The notes: a model not told the origin generated them from the sequence alone. Positions 36,066-49,500 are shown, counted from the stretch's first letter. The stretch: 64,000 nucleotides of DNA from Psococerastis gibbosa (GCA_963971405.1 OZ020486.1:7463419-7527418); one strand, 5' to 3'. A program made the numbers and translations.

Positions 36066-36450
36066 TGCCCATTCCACCGACCGGCTAGGGCTATTTACAA
36101 AAACAGTGACGTGGTAGCAGACATTCAAAACTTAGGCGGGGATTCCACCGACCTCGCATTGCAGAATTGACGGAAATGTTTATTTTCCTCCATGCCATAG
36201 TTAAAATCGATCAATGATCATACAGTAAAATCACAAACAAACAAACTAAAATTAAAAAAATGGCGTCATGGGATATGCTAAGTACAAACATTTTAATAGA
36301 TTTCTATAAAAAGAAAAATTCTAATTTCCGTCAATGTCATTTGCATTCTGCAATGCGAAGTCGGTAGAAACGCCACCTAAGTCTTGAATGTCGGCTACCA
36401 CGTCACTGTTTTTGTAAATAGCCTTAGCCGGTCAGTGGAATGGGCACCTA
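36066..36450. mobile_element. Nested palindromic element, copy 1
   Basis: Outer arms 'GGTGCCCATTCCACCGACCG' then GCTAGGGCTATTTACAAAAA and CAGTGACGTGGTAGCAGACA (36067-36130) are mirrored at 36385-36450. Exactly at the turn sits a second element, 36136-36378, with its own ends GGCGGGGATTCCACCGACCT and AGGTCGGT-like inverted end. Its interior equals, in the opposite orientation, that of 36627-36877. Confidence 0.75.
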
Positions 36451-36557
36451 AACACTGGTACAGGTCCTTGATGCGGTGATCCCAACGCGCCTTTATTGGC
36501 TGCAGCAAAGAGTAATGGTAATTGGAATAAAGGGTGCGCCTCGACTTGTACACCCTT

Positions 36558-36960
36558 TTTAGACGGGGTTTCCACCGACCCCTCATTGCAGAATGCGCAT
36601 ACGTGCAGCAGACATTCAAGACTTAGGCGGGGTTTCCACCGACCTCTCATTGCAGAATGCAAATGACATTGACGGAAATTAGAATTTTTCTTTTTATAGA
36701 AATCTATTAAAATGTTTGTACTTAACATATCCCATGACGCAATTTTTTAATTTTAGTTTGTTTGTGATTTTACTCTATGATCATTGATCAATTTTAACTG
36801 TGTCATAGAGTACAACATAAATTCTCGTCAATGTCATTTGCATTTTGCAATGACAGGTCGGTGGAAACCCCGCCTTAATTAATGATATCTACTAGCACGT
36901 CAACGTATGTGCATTCTGCAATGAGAGGTCGGTGGAAACCCCGCCTTACCTACTTAGTCA
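36558..36960. mobile_element. Nested palindromic element, copy 2
   Basis: Outer ends ACGGGGTTTCCACCGACCCC then TCATTGCAGAATGCGCATAC (36564 onward) are mirrored at 36900-36950. Inside lies a 250-bp element (36627-36877) with ends 'GGCGGGGTTTCCACCGACCT' / AGGTCGGTGGAAACCCCGCC and interior 'TGTTTGTACTTAACATATCC'. Again the inner copy sits between 'AGCAGACATTCAAGACTT' and its partial mirror, that is at the outer apex. Confidence 0.75.
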
Positions 36961-36964
36961 CCAC

Positions 36965-38320
36965 CTATAGCCCAGGCAATGAACGCTCAAAAAAAGGTGT
37001 CGAGGGAGTTGGTTGGAACACAATTTTTGACTTCGTAACTTTGTTTAGACTAGTTAGGAGGTGAACATATGAAAAGTCCTCACTGGTAATTGAGGCGTAG
37101 GGAGGGGGGGCTTTGAAGGTAACGTTTTTTGTTTTTCGCTTATATCTCGGAAACTACGTGCCCTAGCGATATTTCTGCTCTATACCAAATTAACGCTGAT
37201 TAAATTTGCTACAAGTTATATGAAGTAAAGCTTTTCGATATCTTGCATAGTTTTCATGATATCAGCTCGGGAAAATCATTAATTTTGGAAAAATCCATTT
37301 TTCCAACATTTTTTGAGCTTTTTGACAGGATAACTCTTCAACGATGCAACCAAAAATAAATGCAAAATGTAAAACATTAAATTCCCTTCAATAATTTATA
37401 TTACTTTACTGTTTGATATACTTTCCTTTCAAAGTTAAACCAATTCTAGTGTTGAGAGGCGTCATACGTATTGGCCAAAATATACACAATTACCGGTAGG
37501 CTATGTACACATAATGAGTATTGGACGGACGTCTAGAAATAGCTCCCAGCATAATGCCTCCGTTGCTATGAACATGTTTGTGCATGTGGCAAAAGGGCAA
37601 AAAGAAAAGAAGAAAAAACATAAAATGAAAACGAGGTTTATTGGTATTGAAAAGTCAAAAAAAAATACAATAGAGTGTCATTTCAGTCTATTTCTTTGCT
37701 CTTATGATGTGGGAAGGGTCTCTTCGTCTTTGATTTCGGCGTCTTTTTCTGCAATGCCTTCTTCATAGTCCAACCAAAATGGGAAAATGTTTTTGGAGTG
37801 ACGGTGGCATGGGCATATCAACCTAACAATACCGGTTATTACACAGATTTTACAGTCTATAACTTACTGATATATTTCTTAAATATACCGTGCGAAATAG
37901 TGGGGATTTACGTATTTTGATAGTAAAAACAAAATTTTACAGACTGCAAACGGGGGGCAACTTCGTTAATTAATGAAGGTTCAGATTACTTCTTATTTCA
38001 GTGAGTGCGCGTGCGTGCGTGCGTGTGTGTGTGTGTAGTTTCGATTCTGTCAATTGGGAAAGATATCTCTTTTAGCCGTAAGTGTAACTTATGAATAATA
38101 ATTTATTTCGCCTTGAAACATTACGATACTTATCGTACCGTAGCAGATAAGAAGAAAAATAAATAATGCTTGATTAGTTCAAATAATAAGCACTTTAAAA
38201 GTGACATTTAGAGAAGGGAATCCGCTGCGTTTTGGCGTGGCGGTTACTGTATCTTCATGAAGACTCGTGCCCGAACTGGTTAAGTTCCGCGAACGCCTGT
38301 TTCATTGGGTCAACGGTAAG
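36965..38320. other. Gene-free stretch, no recognised content
   Basis: No exon or known repeat seen, apart from a (TG)n/(GC) mixed simple repeat at about 38005-38035. The open frame at 37514-37768 is lysine-rich low complexity and not convincing. Confidence 0.45.
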
Positions 38321-38324
38321 CATG

Positions 38325-38415
38325 TCTCAGCTTGTCCATTGTCGCATGTAGCCCGTGCAGGTTGGCATCGAGGACGTATACTAGTTTGCCAGCGGACAAA
38401 ACTCATACGGAAACA
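38325..38415 (-). repeat. Dispersed repeat family D
   Basis: 'TCTCAGCTTGTCCATTGTCG' and 'CATCGAGGACGTATACTAGTTTGCC' are the reverse complement of the blocks at 26940-27030. Confidence 0.5.
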
Positions 38416-38889
38416 ATACCAGTAATGCCTGAAAAAATTAATGAGGTTATTGGCAGGGCAATATTCCATGGGTCACTAAAGTAGGCCTACATCCATAAAA
38501 GGTATTCAAAATAATATTAATTATAAATAATAATAAATTCTAGCACTCTCCAATAGGCTACTTGGAACCCTATTTTAATGCATTAGCAGATTTATTTTAT
38601 GCCCATTAAAATTATTATTTTTTCCTAAAAATTAAAACGCTTGATGGTTAAAAAGGGAGTCACATATATCTCTATAATGTGACCTCTTCTATGATGGCCG
38701 CGGAGTAGCCGCCAGTACTACGTCCCTCATGACAATTCGGAATGTGACGTCATATTCATGTTACCCATGTCTGCCGGCGTTTTCGCTCTTGTAATCCACA
38801 GCTAAAACACCAACATTTATTTATTATTTTTTATCTTTCTTCCAAAAAACATTAATCGAAACATTAAGCTTCATGCTTTTAAGAGAAAG

Positions 38890-39595
38890 AAAGGTCATCT
38901 CTTGAACAATCGACTGAAAAATTTAAGGCGCCGTACGCTAAAAATTGGCACAGAAACATCCTGTTTTCAGATGAAATGTTTTTTACCATAGAAGAAAGTT
39001 TTTAACAGGCAAAACGATAGGGTGTATGCCAGAAGCTCTGACCATGCAAGTAAAATCGCTCCTAGGATTATTTGAGGCCATCATCCCTCCTCAGTGATGG
39101 TCTGGTTGGGAGCATCATACCGGGGTATGACTGAAGTGCATTTTTGTGAAAAAGGTGTAAAGACTGGTGCTCTGGTGTATCAAAATATGGTACTTGATAA
39201 GGTGGTGAACCCTTTGAATCAAACCCTATTCAAAAACCAACGCTGGGTTTTTCAGCAGGATTCTGCTCCAGCCCATAAAGCCAAGAGTACTCAGAAGTGG
39301 TTTCGTGAGAATAACATTGACTTTATTGCTAGTGACTTGTAGTAGTTGCCCTCCTCCAGCCCAGATCTCAATCCACTGGAATATTCTATCTGGTGCATTA
39401 TTGAGTAGAAAGCCTGTGCGAAACCCCCACAAAAATTTGGACTCGCTGAAGAGGTCCATTTTAAAGGTATTTTAAAGGTAGTCGAAGAGATAGACATGGA
39501 TGCGGTGCGTACTGCTATCGATGATTGGCACCTACGTCTTCGAGCCTGCATTCAGGCAAGGGGCGGGCATTTTGAATATTTTTTTTCCTGTATTC
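38890..39595 (+). pseudogene. Tc1/mariner-type transposase relic
   Basis: After frame changes the plus strand reads 'NILFSDEMFFTIEESF' (first catalytic Asp region, near 38950-39000), then 'MVWLGASYRGMTEVHF', 'WVFQQDSAPAHKAKSTQKWF' (second Asp, 39240-39300), and after two in-frame stops at about 39340 'SSSPDLNPLEYSIW' with a C-terminal 'IDDWHLRLRACIQARGGHFE'. This is the DDE/D transposase order of the Tc1/mariner superfamily. Stops and frameshifts show it is inactive. The third acidic residue is 39 codons after the second if the two stops are counted. Terminal repeats were not found. Confidence 0.85.
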
Positions 39596-40170
39596 CTTGA
39601 CAACTGTTCTACATATCCATTAAATATTTTGTTAAAAAAGGTTATTATTCTACTGACTTTTTCTTAGTTTTAAGTGTGACGGAATTTATCATCCAACTAG
39701 GTAGCATATTTTATATTTTTTTGTTGCTACTGTCAAATCGACTACTCGCCATATTGGTATCGCAGGAGGACCCAGTTACGTAACGGTGCAGATATTTTTT
39801 TCTTTACTTTTTTCAGAGCTTAGAGTAATATTTAAACCTCTTTCATTCCACGAATTATATTTTAACTTATTGCTGAAACCTGAGGAAATGATATCAAAAT
39901 CGCTGAAAATTTCAATAACTGCCTTTGTTTATTGTTCATATTAATGGGATTGGTGTACCAATTTGGGAAGTACGAGTTTCGTATTCTGGTTTAAGATGTT
40001 TTGAAATTCAGACTGCGTGGTTTCTGGTTTTAAGTTCGTTTCTTTGTCCGGAAAGTAGATCTCTCACTGATTGCCGTAATGAAGTTGTTGCTCTGAATAA
40101 AGTAGCTTGGATAACTTATCGATCACACTGAGATTTTGCAGAATTAATGAATGAAAAACGGCTTCATATA

Positions 40171-40420
40171 AGAAAATTTGTGCACTGTGTGCAGTGTAAA
40201 TCCTTGTGAGAGTTTCCTTGGTGACTTCGTGGAACTTGGAGAACATCATGAGTAGAGGAAGAAGAACGCAATGATCCACAGTAGAATACTTTAATAGTGA
40301 CGTATTTTACTGTGGATCATTGCGTTCTTCTTCCTCTACTCATGATGTTCTCCAAGTTCCACGAAGTCACCAAGGAAACTCTCACAAGGATTTACACTGC
40401 ATACAGTGCACAAATTTTCT
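40171..40420. repeat. 113-bp inverted repeat with 24-bp spacer
   Basis: Left arm 40171-40283 and right arm 40308-40420 are reverse complements with a single mismatch (GTGTGC versus GTATGC), around the spacer 40284-40307. It lies 140 bp upstream of the Oatp exon 1 acceptor. It could form a long hairpin in RNA or cruciform DNA. No flanking target duplication was found. Confidence 0.9.
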
Positions 40421-40589
40421 TTCCAATGAAACTTCTACGCTACTAAGACCCGGTCCCAACATAGCATCGCTTGAAAAGTATCCCCCATCTACCATTCTAC
40501 CATTGATGGGAACTGCCCTAAGTAAAGTGAGAAAGACACCTAATGATCTCCTTTTTTTTTCAGAATACCCCACCACCACTGCCACCAGT

Positions 40590-43500
40590 ATGACAGTAGA
40601 GCACGGGCCCGTAAACAATACGTCTGCTGACTGGAACGATGCTGTCGCTGAAAAGGACAAAGTAGCTGCTGAAACGGAGACACCTGCTGACACCAATGGC
40701 GCTCTAGTGGCCAACGGCGAGGCAGTTGCTGAAGACAGCGAGAGTGACGACGAGGACCTACGCTGCGGCCTCGGCGTGCTATCACCGCAATGGATGCAAC
40801 TCTTCGCGTCCAAGCAAGCGTTCCTCGTCATCTTTTGCATCACCTGGGTCCTACAGGGCATGTACTACACCTACTTCGTCTCAGTCATTACCACCATCGA
40901 GAAACTCTTCCAGATCCAAAGCAAAACAACAGGGTTTATCATGAGCGCCACCGAAATTGGTCAGATTGGCTCGAGTCTCCTGCTAACCTATTTCGGCGGT
41001 CAGGGACATAGACCCAAATGGATCGCCTGGGGTATGGTTCTTTTCGCGGTCAGCTCCTTCACCTGCTCTGTGCCGCATTTCATTTTCGGCAACGAGCTTT
41101 TACACGCGCATGAAGTTTTGTACAGTGGGGTATCCGCGAAATCTCCGACCCCGCATCTGTGCCGGACTCGTGAGCCCATTTTCGGTCCCACCCCGTTGGC
41201 TCCTGGGGAAATCACGCGGAATTTGTTCCAAGAAAATCCAAGCTACGAGATGCGGAATAGTTTTTTAATTTTGAACGCCGTCGGAGCGTTGCCGTCGACG
41301 AATGCGTCAGTGAGTGCATTTCCCGTGGGAAATAATAGTTTAGTTAATGGTGTATGTCACGACGAGTTTTTGAAGGAGCAGGCGAAGCAAGGGAAGATCA
41401 CGAAAGTGGTGTTGGCGATATTTTTCATCAGTCTTCTCGGCGTCGGGATGGGCCAAACGGCTGTTTACACCCTAGGGATACCGTATATTGATGATAATGT
41501 CGCGACGAGGGAGTCCCCGCTTTACTTCGGTAAGTTGTATATTATGCTGGAATAGATTTGAAGGTAGCAATGTTTAGCTTATTACCCGTGAATACTACTC
41601 ATATCAAATCCTTGACATTGAAGGGCATTTATTCTTCCCTCTTAGTGCACCGTGAGAAGCATGAGGGGGTAGTCCCGGACCCATTTCTTATACTCGACCC
41701 GGTCGGGCAGCCTTTTATTCCCTCTTGCTCCGGCGAGTTGTTCGACTCTTTCCTCGAGGGTTGTCCTCGGTCTGCCGATGGGTCTTCTAGTTTGTGACCT
41801 TGCCAAGTTCGGGTTGTCCTATTCTCATCCATCCTTTGGACAAACCATTGCAGCTGCTTGTTCTCCATGTTCCTAACCACAATAATTTGTAAAATTGAGC
41901 ATTAGTCAAGAGAACGGATCCTCTACCAGTTCTCAGGCTAATGAACAACTGCAAACTTGCAAATTATCATCAATTGGCCAGGTAGTTAGTTGTGCACTAG
42001 GTCACACCAAGTTTCGTTTTTTTTTTCCTGCAACATTGTATGCTATGGCTTCTTTGTTATTTTCGCCAAGTCATTCGGCCCTGGGCACTTGTTCTCTTCG
42101 TGGTTCAGACATTGTATAGCACTAGAAAATGAAAGGGTTTTTCCATACATTGGCCGTCTCGCTGGAGAGACTGTGTATTGGCATCAAATTGGTTCACCGG
42201 CCTTGACTGGTTTCCAATGTGAACCAAAACCGTGTAGGCAGCTGCACGATTGGGCGCTGATTCGTCGGCCGGACGTTCAACTGTGACCGTAGTGATGTCC
42301 GCGGGACCCACGACGAGACGAGACTGCTGTTTTCGCTGAGGGACAGTCCTTGACTGCATTCCCGCGAAATAAGGGGAATTAATCGCGATTCCGATGTTTA
42401 GTCTTGGTGGTAGGAAACGTTCCTACTATGTGTAGCCAAGTTGGTCCGAAAGGGACAGTGGTTTTCGCTGCGGGACAGTCCTTGACTACATTCCAGTGAA
42501 ATAAGGGAAATTAGTCGTGATTCCGACGTTTAGTCGTGGTGGTAGGAAACGTTCCTACCATATAGCCAAGTTTACCCCTAAAAAGACAGCTGGTTTCGCT
42601 GCGGGACAGTCCTTGACTTCATTCCCGCGAAATCAGGGAAATTAATCGCGATTCCGATGTGTGGCCAAGTTGGTCCGAAAGGGACAGTGGTTTTCGCTAG
42701 GGGACAGTCCTTGACTTCCTTCCCGCGGGACACTCCTCCAGAAATAGGGGGAATAAGTTGCAATTCCGACGTTTTTTAATAGATATACCGTAGCCAGAAG
42801 ACAGCGGTTTTTGCTGCGGGACGGGACACGGGACAGGACAACTGTTATCGCTGCTGGACGGTCCTTGACTTCATTCCCGAGTGATGGGGGCACCGGGCTC
42901 TGCGATTAATATTTTCATGAGATGTTTGATTTTTGCACTTAAGTCAGGACATGTATAGAGTAGTGGTACGGACTCTGACTTTCACCCTAAAGGTTGTTGG
43001 TTCGAGTCCTTAACTTGCTTCATTTTCTGGCCATGCTTCGGAGGGCATGTAAAGCAGGTGGTCCCGGGTCTTCCTAGTTGAGTGTAAGAGAGGGCTGTAT
43101 AGCCCTGACTCCTCTAGGTTGGCTTAGTAATGGTATTATAATAGTTATTTATTTAAAAGGTCCCTCCGATTGTCTCTTAAGATATTTCTGCAGTAAAAGC
43201 TATTCCTTCCTTGTAAAGATATGTTCACAAAAAATTATGTGAAGGACTGAATTGTGTCAATTCAAACTAAAAGTTTCGGCTGGTTAGAATTTAATTAAAA
43301 TTAAAATCGTAATGTAGGCCGTGCAGTTTTACTATAGGTACTACGTATTAAAAATGATTGTTTATGTTCCTTAATGATTTAGAACGTAATTCCCATCCAA
43401 TTATCGTCTGGCCAGTGGCGATGTCGCTTTTTGTGGGTAAACAACTGATATCTTATCATAATTGTATACATGCAGGAATGTGTCTCTGAGATCCATTAGT

Positions 43501-46500
43501 TAAAGTATTTGACCTCAACTTTGATATCAGTTCAAATTATGGCGCCAAAATGGGAATTATAATCACAGTGGGAAACAATGTTTTTTCCTGTAAATTTCTG
43601 TGCTGCTGAAACCGAACAGGTGAATAATGACCAATTACAATGTTGTGTATTGTATTTCCCTCATGCAATAATATTGCTGAGAGGTAAGTCATCATAAATC
43701 GCGACGCAAACAGTTTATGTACTTTACGATACATATCTGGTGCCAGCCTAAGAGAGGAACAATACAAGAAGCAGTTGAATGAACCATTTTCAGAGGCCAA
43801 GGGGCCCGGTTATTGATACCATTACAGACAACTTCGTAGGAGTAGTAAATATTTTATTAAGAATGTCTTTTGAGTTTATCTTTGTCTTGTATTATTGGAA
43901 GAAGCCGGGCATGGGAGTTAACTTGTTATAAAGCGTTATTCCTGTGAAGAATGATATTTCCGGTATTTCTCCTTTTTGATCTGTGTTTTCATGACGTGTT
44001 GAATTTCAGCATACGTTTTTAAGGGGAAACTTTCCAAATTTAAGGAAAATGGCGTGAGAGTTAATTAATTACATTCTCATTCCGCAATTGGCAATTTACC
44101 GATATTTAGGCGGTAGGGGCCTCTTACAATATGCTTTTTGAGGAATTCCTCTCGATTTTTCTGAATGAAAGTCATTGATGACTTTATTGATACACAAATG
44201 TATGTATATATTTTTTTTTTTTCTATGGACCATAGCAATTGATTTGTATTAGTATTCTCCGACGGCGGCTTTACAATGTGGTTTGTTTAAGCTGCATTGG
44301 AACAAAAGAGAAGAATTTCCATTGCTAATGCCTTATTGCACACCGAGTTGTTTTTCAATCTCATCTCCGCTGGCCTTGATGGGTTATAACTGATCTCCAT
44401 CCTTCTATGCGTGCTGTGAAAGACGTTACGGGCAATCTTTCCAAATTTTGGAAAAATAACATGACGTGAGAGCTAAATAATTAATTGATCGTTGTGGGGT
44501 CCTTGTATTGGCAATAATGTTCTTTAAAGACCTCGTAAATATGAAACTGAAAATATACAATAGATATTCCAGTCCAGTGAAGTATCCTTAGCCTATAAAA
44601 GTCTTTAAAATTCGATAAAGTAATATTTCTGGAGTACGTCGTCTGCTTCTCTTCCCTTCAGACTATGAATATTTTATAGATTTACAATTGTTCATAGAAG
44701 TAAATGTAAGTATTTCAGCAGGTATTTCAGGAAGCGTTTTTGGCTTTTTGCTAATAGATGGACTTAGAGACTCGGGAGCATAGAATAAATTAATTAGCTT
44801 TGATGCCATGTTGTTTTCTAAAAATTACGAAATAATAATTTAATTGATTTATTAATTGATTATTCTGTTTTGGTTGTTTCAGCAATTACAATAGGTGTGC
44901 GGATATTAGGGCCGGCCATGGGGTTCATGCTGGGGTCGTTGTGCACGCGGTTGTATGCGAATTTGACCACTGACCCCGGGTTTTCACCGACGGATCCCCG
45001 ATGGATAGGCGCCTGGTGGCTTGGTAAGAATCTCGTAGCAATAGGATTAAGGGCAGCAGCCACCAAGTGTAGGCAAACCTATGGTAGTGGAATACGAAAT
45101 GTATTGGACGCGGCTGTACCTGCATTTCACCACTGACCTACGTATCCCCTATGGATCGGCGCCTGGTGTCTTGGTAAGTTTCTGGAACCCGTACTGTAGG
45201 ATTAAAGCTTGATTTGTTTAAAAGCTAAATTCCAAGCTTTTCCTTGTGACCAGGGTCACTCACTAACTATGAAAGAGAAGGAAAAAGGGAAAGCATTTCC
45301 GGGCTGGGTCCTCCCAGCGGCAATGGGTACTACCCTCACGTGTAGGTTAAAAACGCGGCTGCCGAGCGTGTTACTGACCACAATATCCCCAATGGAGAAG
45401 AGGTTTCTCTGCCAGTCCTCCATTGGTTGCTTCACAGCGTCTGCTGTTGGTTTTTCATGGTTTCGAACAATCCTTTAATTGAATTTCACGACGAGAATTT
45501 TGTTTTACTCTACTCACTCGGGTACTGAACTTGCGACCTTCTGTTATTTGTCTAGACTGCCAGAGTACTTTAGTGGTATAGGAAGCAACCTAAATCGGAA
45601 CCTACGGCACTATGCAACAATCCTGAAATGTCATGGAGCATTGGCTATACTGGCCTGTTACTTAACAGTGCAAGATACCATGTAATAACATCCGTTTGGA
45701 GCTCCGGTATCGAGAAGAGGACCTGGCATAGCGCGCAAGTTTATATGTAAATCACATGGCTATAAGGGACATTGCGCAATCGGTGCGACTGGCTAGTCTC
45801 TCAGGTCGGGGGTCTGCACTAACTGTCCACTCTCTATAAATTAATAAATAATGTCTTCATTATCTTTATGACTCCATCTGGTGAAGTTAGGGCTATATTA
45901 TATATATTATGTTATATTACACGTTAAGAGTAAATCGGAGAACCCTCACGTTTTTTTTTTAAACAAAGTCGATTTTCAGATCGTAGAGCCATCATAAATA
46001 TCCATTAAATTACCAGAAATACTCCCCTACATTTTGATATATGACGTGTGCTATTCACACACACACACATTCAATCTGTGTTGGAAAGAGGTACATTTAT
46101 ATGATGATGCCATGAACCTCCAAGCTTAAAATCGGTCAGAACTTTTTGCTGCCTCATTACATGCGCTGTGGATGACTACCTTACACCCCCCTCCCTCCGG
46201 ATCCACCCTTGTGTATCAATAAGATTGAAGTGAATGTTTTGTGACTTGTTGCAGGCCTAGTGATCGTCTCGTCAATGCTGATGCTTTCGTCATTCGCCAT
46301 GTTTTCGTTTCCGAAGCGACTGAAAAGTTACCAAGGCAAACGAGTGCGTAGGCGCTACGTACGCAATTCTAAGAATCCCAGTTTGAAAGGTATGTGAACG
46401 CACTTTCAACCTCATATTGACTCGACACAGTTTCGAAATCCCACGTGTGTACGATTTATTTATTTCCTATTAAAACATTGGAAAAGGAAAGTTTTGTGAT

Positions 46501-49500
46501 TGCCCGAATTTCTTCCCAACTACTCTATGGATTTGTTTGAAATTCGACATGTACAGGATTGTAGATTCATAAAAATATTCTCTATGGACTTTTTTCATTT
46601 TTTAATCAAATTAAAAAAATAAAAAGTGGCTGAACTCTGGCTAAAACAGATATCTTCGCGGAGCCTTTCCATAGATGCTACTTGACCTCAGCAGGCTTAG
46701 CATGAGGTACCAAGTTAACTTATTGCCGGGGTTTGAAACATAAACAAAACAATGTCATAACACATAATAACCATCCCGTGGCTGCAGACCGTTATGAATA
46801 TGGCTGCTAGTGTAGCCTGCACAAGATAAGTGGGCAATTTCGCCGGGAAAATAGCCTGCACAAGCTAAGTACAGAGTTTTGACCGGGTCCAGGTATCCGG
46901 TCTGCTATGCTGCAATGTGTAAGACTTCGATATTTTTTCCGTTGGTACTTGTCTCTGATAGTTGGCTTATGGTTAACGGGTGCCCCGTAAGGCATATTAT
47001 GGCTCCCGCCGCTCCAGTTAATGTATTTCTATGATAATAACACTTAAAAATATTTTGTTTACATTCTTAACTCCAGTAATAAGTTGACTTTATGCCTTGT
47101 TTTAAGCAGCTGTGAAAAAGAGTAAATCCAGCACATTTCTCAAGTAGTTTTTTTTTAGGAATATTAAAAAAAATCATATTCCTATGCATTATTATGACAT
47201 ATGCCGTTCATTATATAGTATTATATACTACTTACTATACATAGTATATTCTAAAGTTCTATATAGGAGAAATGGAACTTCGCCTCCGTAACAAAAATAT
47301 ATATTTTTAAAACCACGCCCCGTCTCCTATGGCCAGCCATAGAAAATACGTAGCAGGTGGCCCCAGGGTTCAAAAAATATTTTTGGCGCAGTCGAATGTC
47401 CTATCTCTCCTTTATAGAACTCTAGTCAGAAGCACTCATATTCATTGCTATACTAATAGCTCCATAGGATAGCATGCACGGGTTGTTGTTGTTGTTGTTG
47501 TTGTGTTGTTGCTTGGTAGCTAAAGGCTAATTTGAAATTTTAATTTTATTTTTAATGTAATAATTTAATTTTAATTTCACTCGCACCTGTTGTTTCTAGA
47601 CGCTAACAACTCTATCATTACATGTTATTTTTAGATCAATCAACGGCGTTGACGTTTGAAGATGGCATTTAGTGTCAATTGCAATGAATGAAGGATTACA
47701 TAAATAATAGCGTATAGTTAATAACCTGTGAGAACGTGCAAACACTTGCCGGTCTGAAAGACGTTGCTGGCAAGTCTAGGAGACGGTTGTTGAGTGGTAC
47801 CCGAACTTTAGCGAAACAAAGAACTGGTACCAACGATTGAACCCGTACATGCTTTCCTATTTATTAATTAGTACAGTAGGTACCGAGACGGAGAATATGA
47901 GTAGTTCCATGGTAAACAATTGTCCTAGGGTTAAATTTCTGTTGCCTCGCCATTCCCATGCCGAATTCCATCAAAATCCATAGGTAGTTTGCCCGCAAAT
48001 CGACAGACAGCCCGACTTTTCGTAAAAAGACACTTTCTGGTTCCTGGGACCTCAAAACGTGTAAATCCACTGAAATCTCCAAATCGAAAATTTCGACCAT
48101 CACAAAGCATTCCTTATAACTGACTTATAAATAGGAAAGCAAAAACTAATTAAACGTTTTAAAACCAGAGGGACACCATGTTAACCTTAGGTTACAAAAA
48201 GAAGCGAACGCGGTTCCAAATATCCAAAGGCCTGACCTGACCGGTTTCGACATAGAAAATAGTTGTATACACTATTTTGATTAATTGTTGATGCCAGTAA
48301 AACACCAAAACATTCGGTAAATCGTACCATACCATGAGAAAACGTAATGTTTATGGGTATATGGCGGAATGGCCACCTTAAAGCGAGCATTTCTTTTTTA
48401 AGAATTTATTGACTCCCTATCAATGTATTAAGCGAATATTGCCTATTGCCAATCCCTGCATTGATATTTGCAGGTATGTATAGTAATGAGAATTTTTTAT
48501 TCAGCCCGCGTTCGTAGAAAAGAGAGATGGGTTTCCTCAATACCTACTGTACGTGGGCGATGTATTGATTGCGTTAGGTTGCATTGCAATATTGAAGTTG
48601 GAAAAGTGTAGTTTGCAGCAGTGGCCCGGGCTAGACGGGCACGTACAGTAATAGGCTTCTGCCATTTCGCTTGATTGATATGAAGAAAGAATCTTTATTG
48701 GTGGGACCAAGTATTTGTGAGTGGATGTATTGAAAATGTAGTCGAGAAAAAGGAACAAGAGATGGGTTTCCTCAATACCTGGGCTATACGTATTGTTTTC
48801 AATATTGATGTTGGGGAAAACCTAGCTAAGCAACATTGGCCCAGGCTAGTTGGGCTTCTGCAATTTCGATTGATTGATTGACATCGAACAAAATGTTAAT
48901 TGGTTGCTTTAGATAAGTATGCATATAGTAAGTAAGGAACTTTAAACCGTCTGTTTTGCTATAATTCCACGAATAAATTTACATTACATTAAGGTGGCTC
49001 CATCGGCCCGTGAGGACCTCTCGCCTGTCGCACCAAGCCCCTCCAAAGCGCGCGATTCTCCGCCAACTCCCTCCATGCGTTGAAATGGATGCTGCAGGCT
49101 CTCAGATCCTCGAAGAGCTGGTCCACGAATAAAGAAAAAACTAAAAAGTGCCAGTTGTTTCGGTGGTAAGACCATCATCAGATGCTTAACAAGTGCCGAA
49201 CTATAAGTAATAGTGTTGAAAATATAGTCGCAAAAGTGAAGAGATAGCAACAATGGACCAGGATGGATGGGCACGTTGTCAGCTGCAGCCATTTCGATTG
49301 ATTGATATGATGAAAGAATATTTCGAGCGGGCGGGTTGGTCTATAAATCATGTCGTTGCGAGATACTTTGCCGGACAACTCCCGCTGTCTTGTTTGTCCG
49401 TCACCCACGAGGACCCATCTTTATGTAGAGACTGTTGAACAATGGTTGAGTGGTGTCGAGTGAGGAAAGCGGACGAAGAAAGCATGTCATGCGAGGTACT

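Larger units (their letters stand above)
41530..44882. other. Oatp intron 1 (3.35 kb)
   Basis: It contains a LINE tail (41629-41885, minus), a tandem array (42295-42890) and a SINE-1 copy (42948-43143). The part from 43150 to 44880 is AT-rich with nothing recognised. Confidence 0.8.

Noticed and set aside
40320..40589. The open frame extending upstream of the Oatp ATG (from 40320) as a longer N terminus
   Set aside because: It crosses a strong acceptor (polypyrimidine plus CAG at 40561-40563) and is made from the right arm of the 113-bp inverted repeat. The family-like start is ATG 40590.
43537..43800. Minus-strand open frame of 87 codons in Oatp intron 1 as a transposase piece
   Set aside because: It reads like coding text, but no catalytic motif could be matched, so no call is made.
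45169..45175. An alternative functional exon 2 of Oatp at 45084-45175
   Set aside because: It has a good donor but no acceptor, and the frame is disrupted compared with exon 2, so it is treated as a decayed copy.
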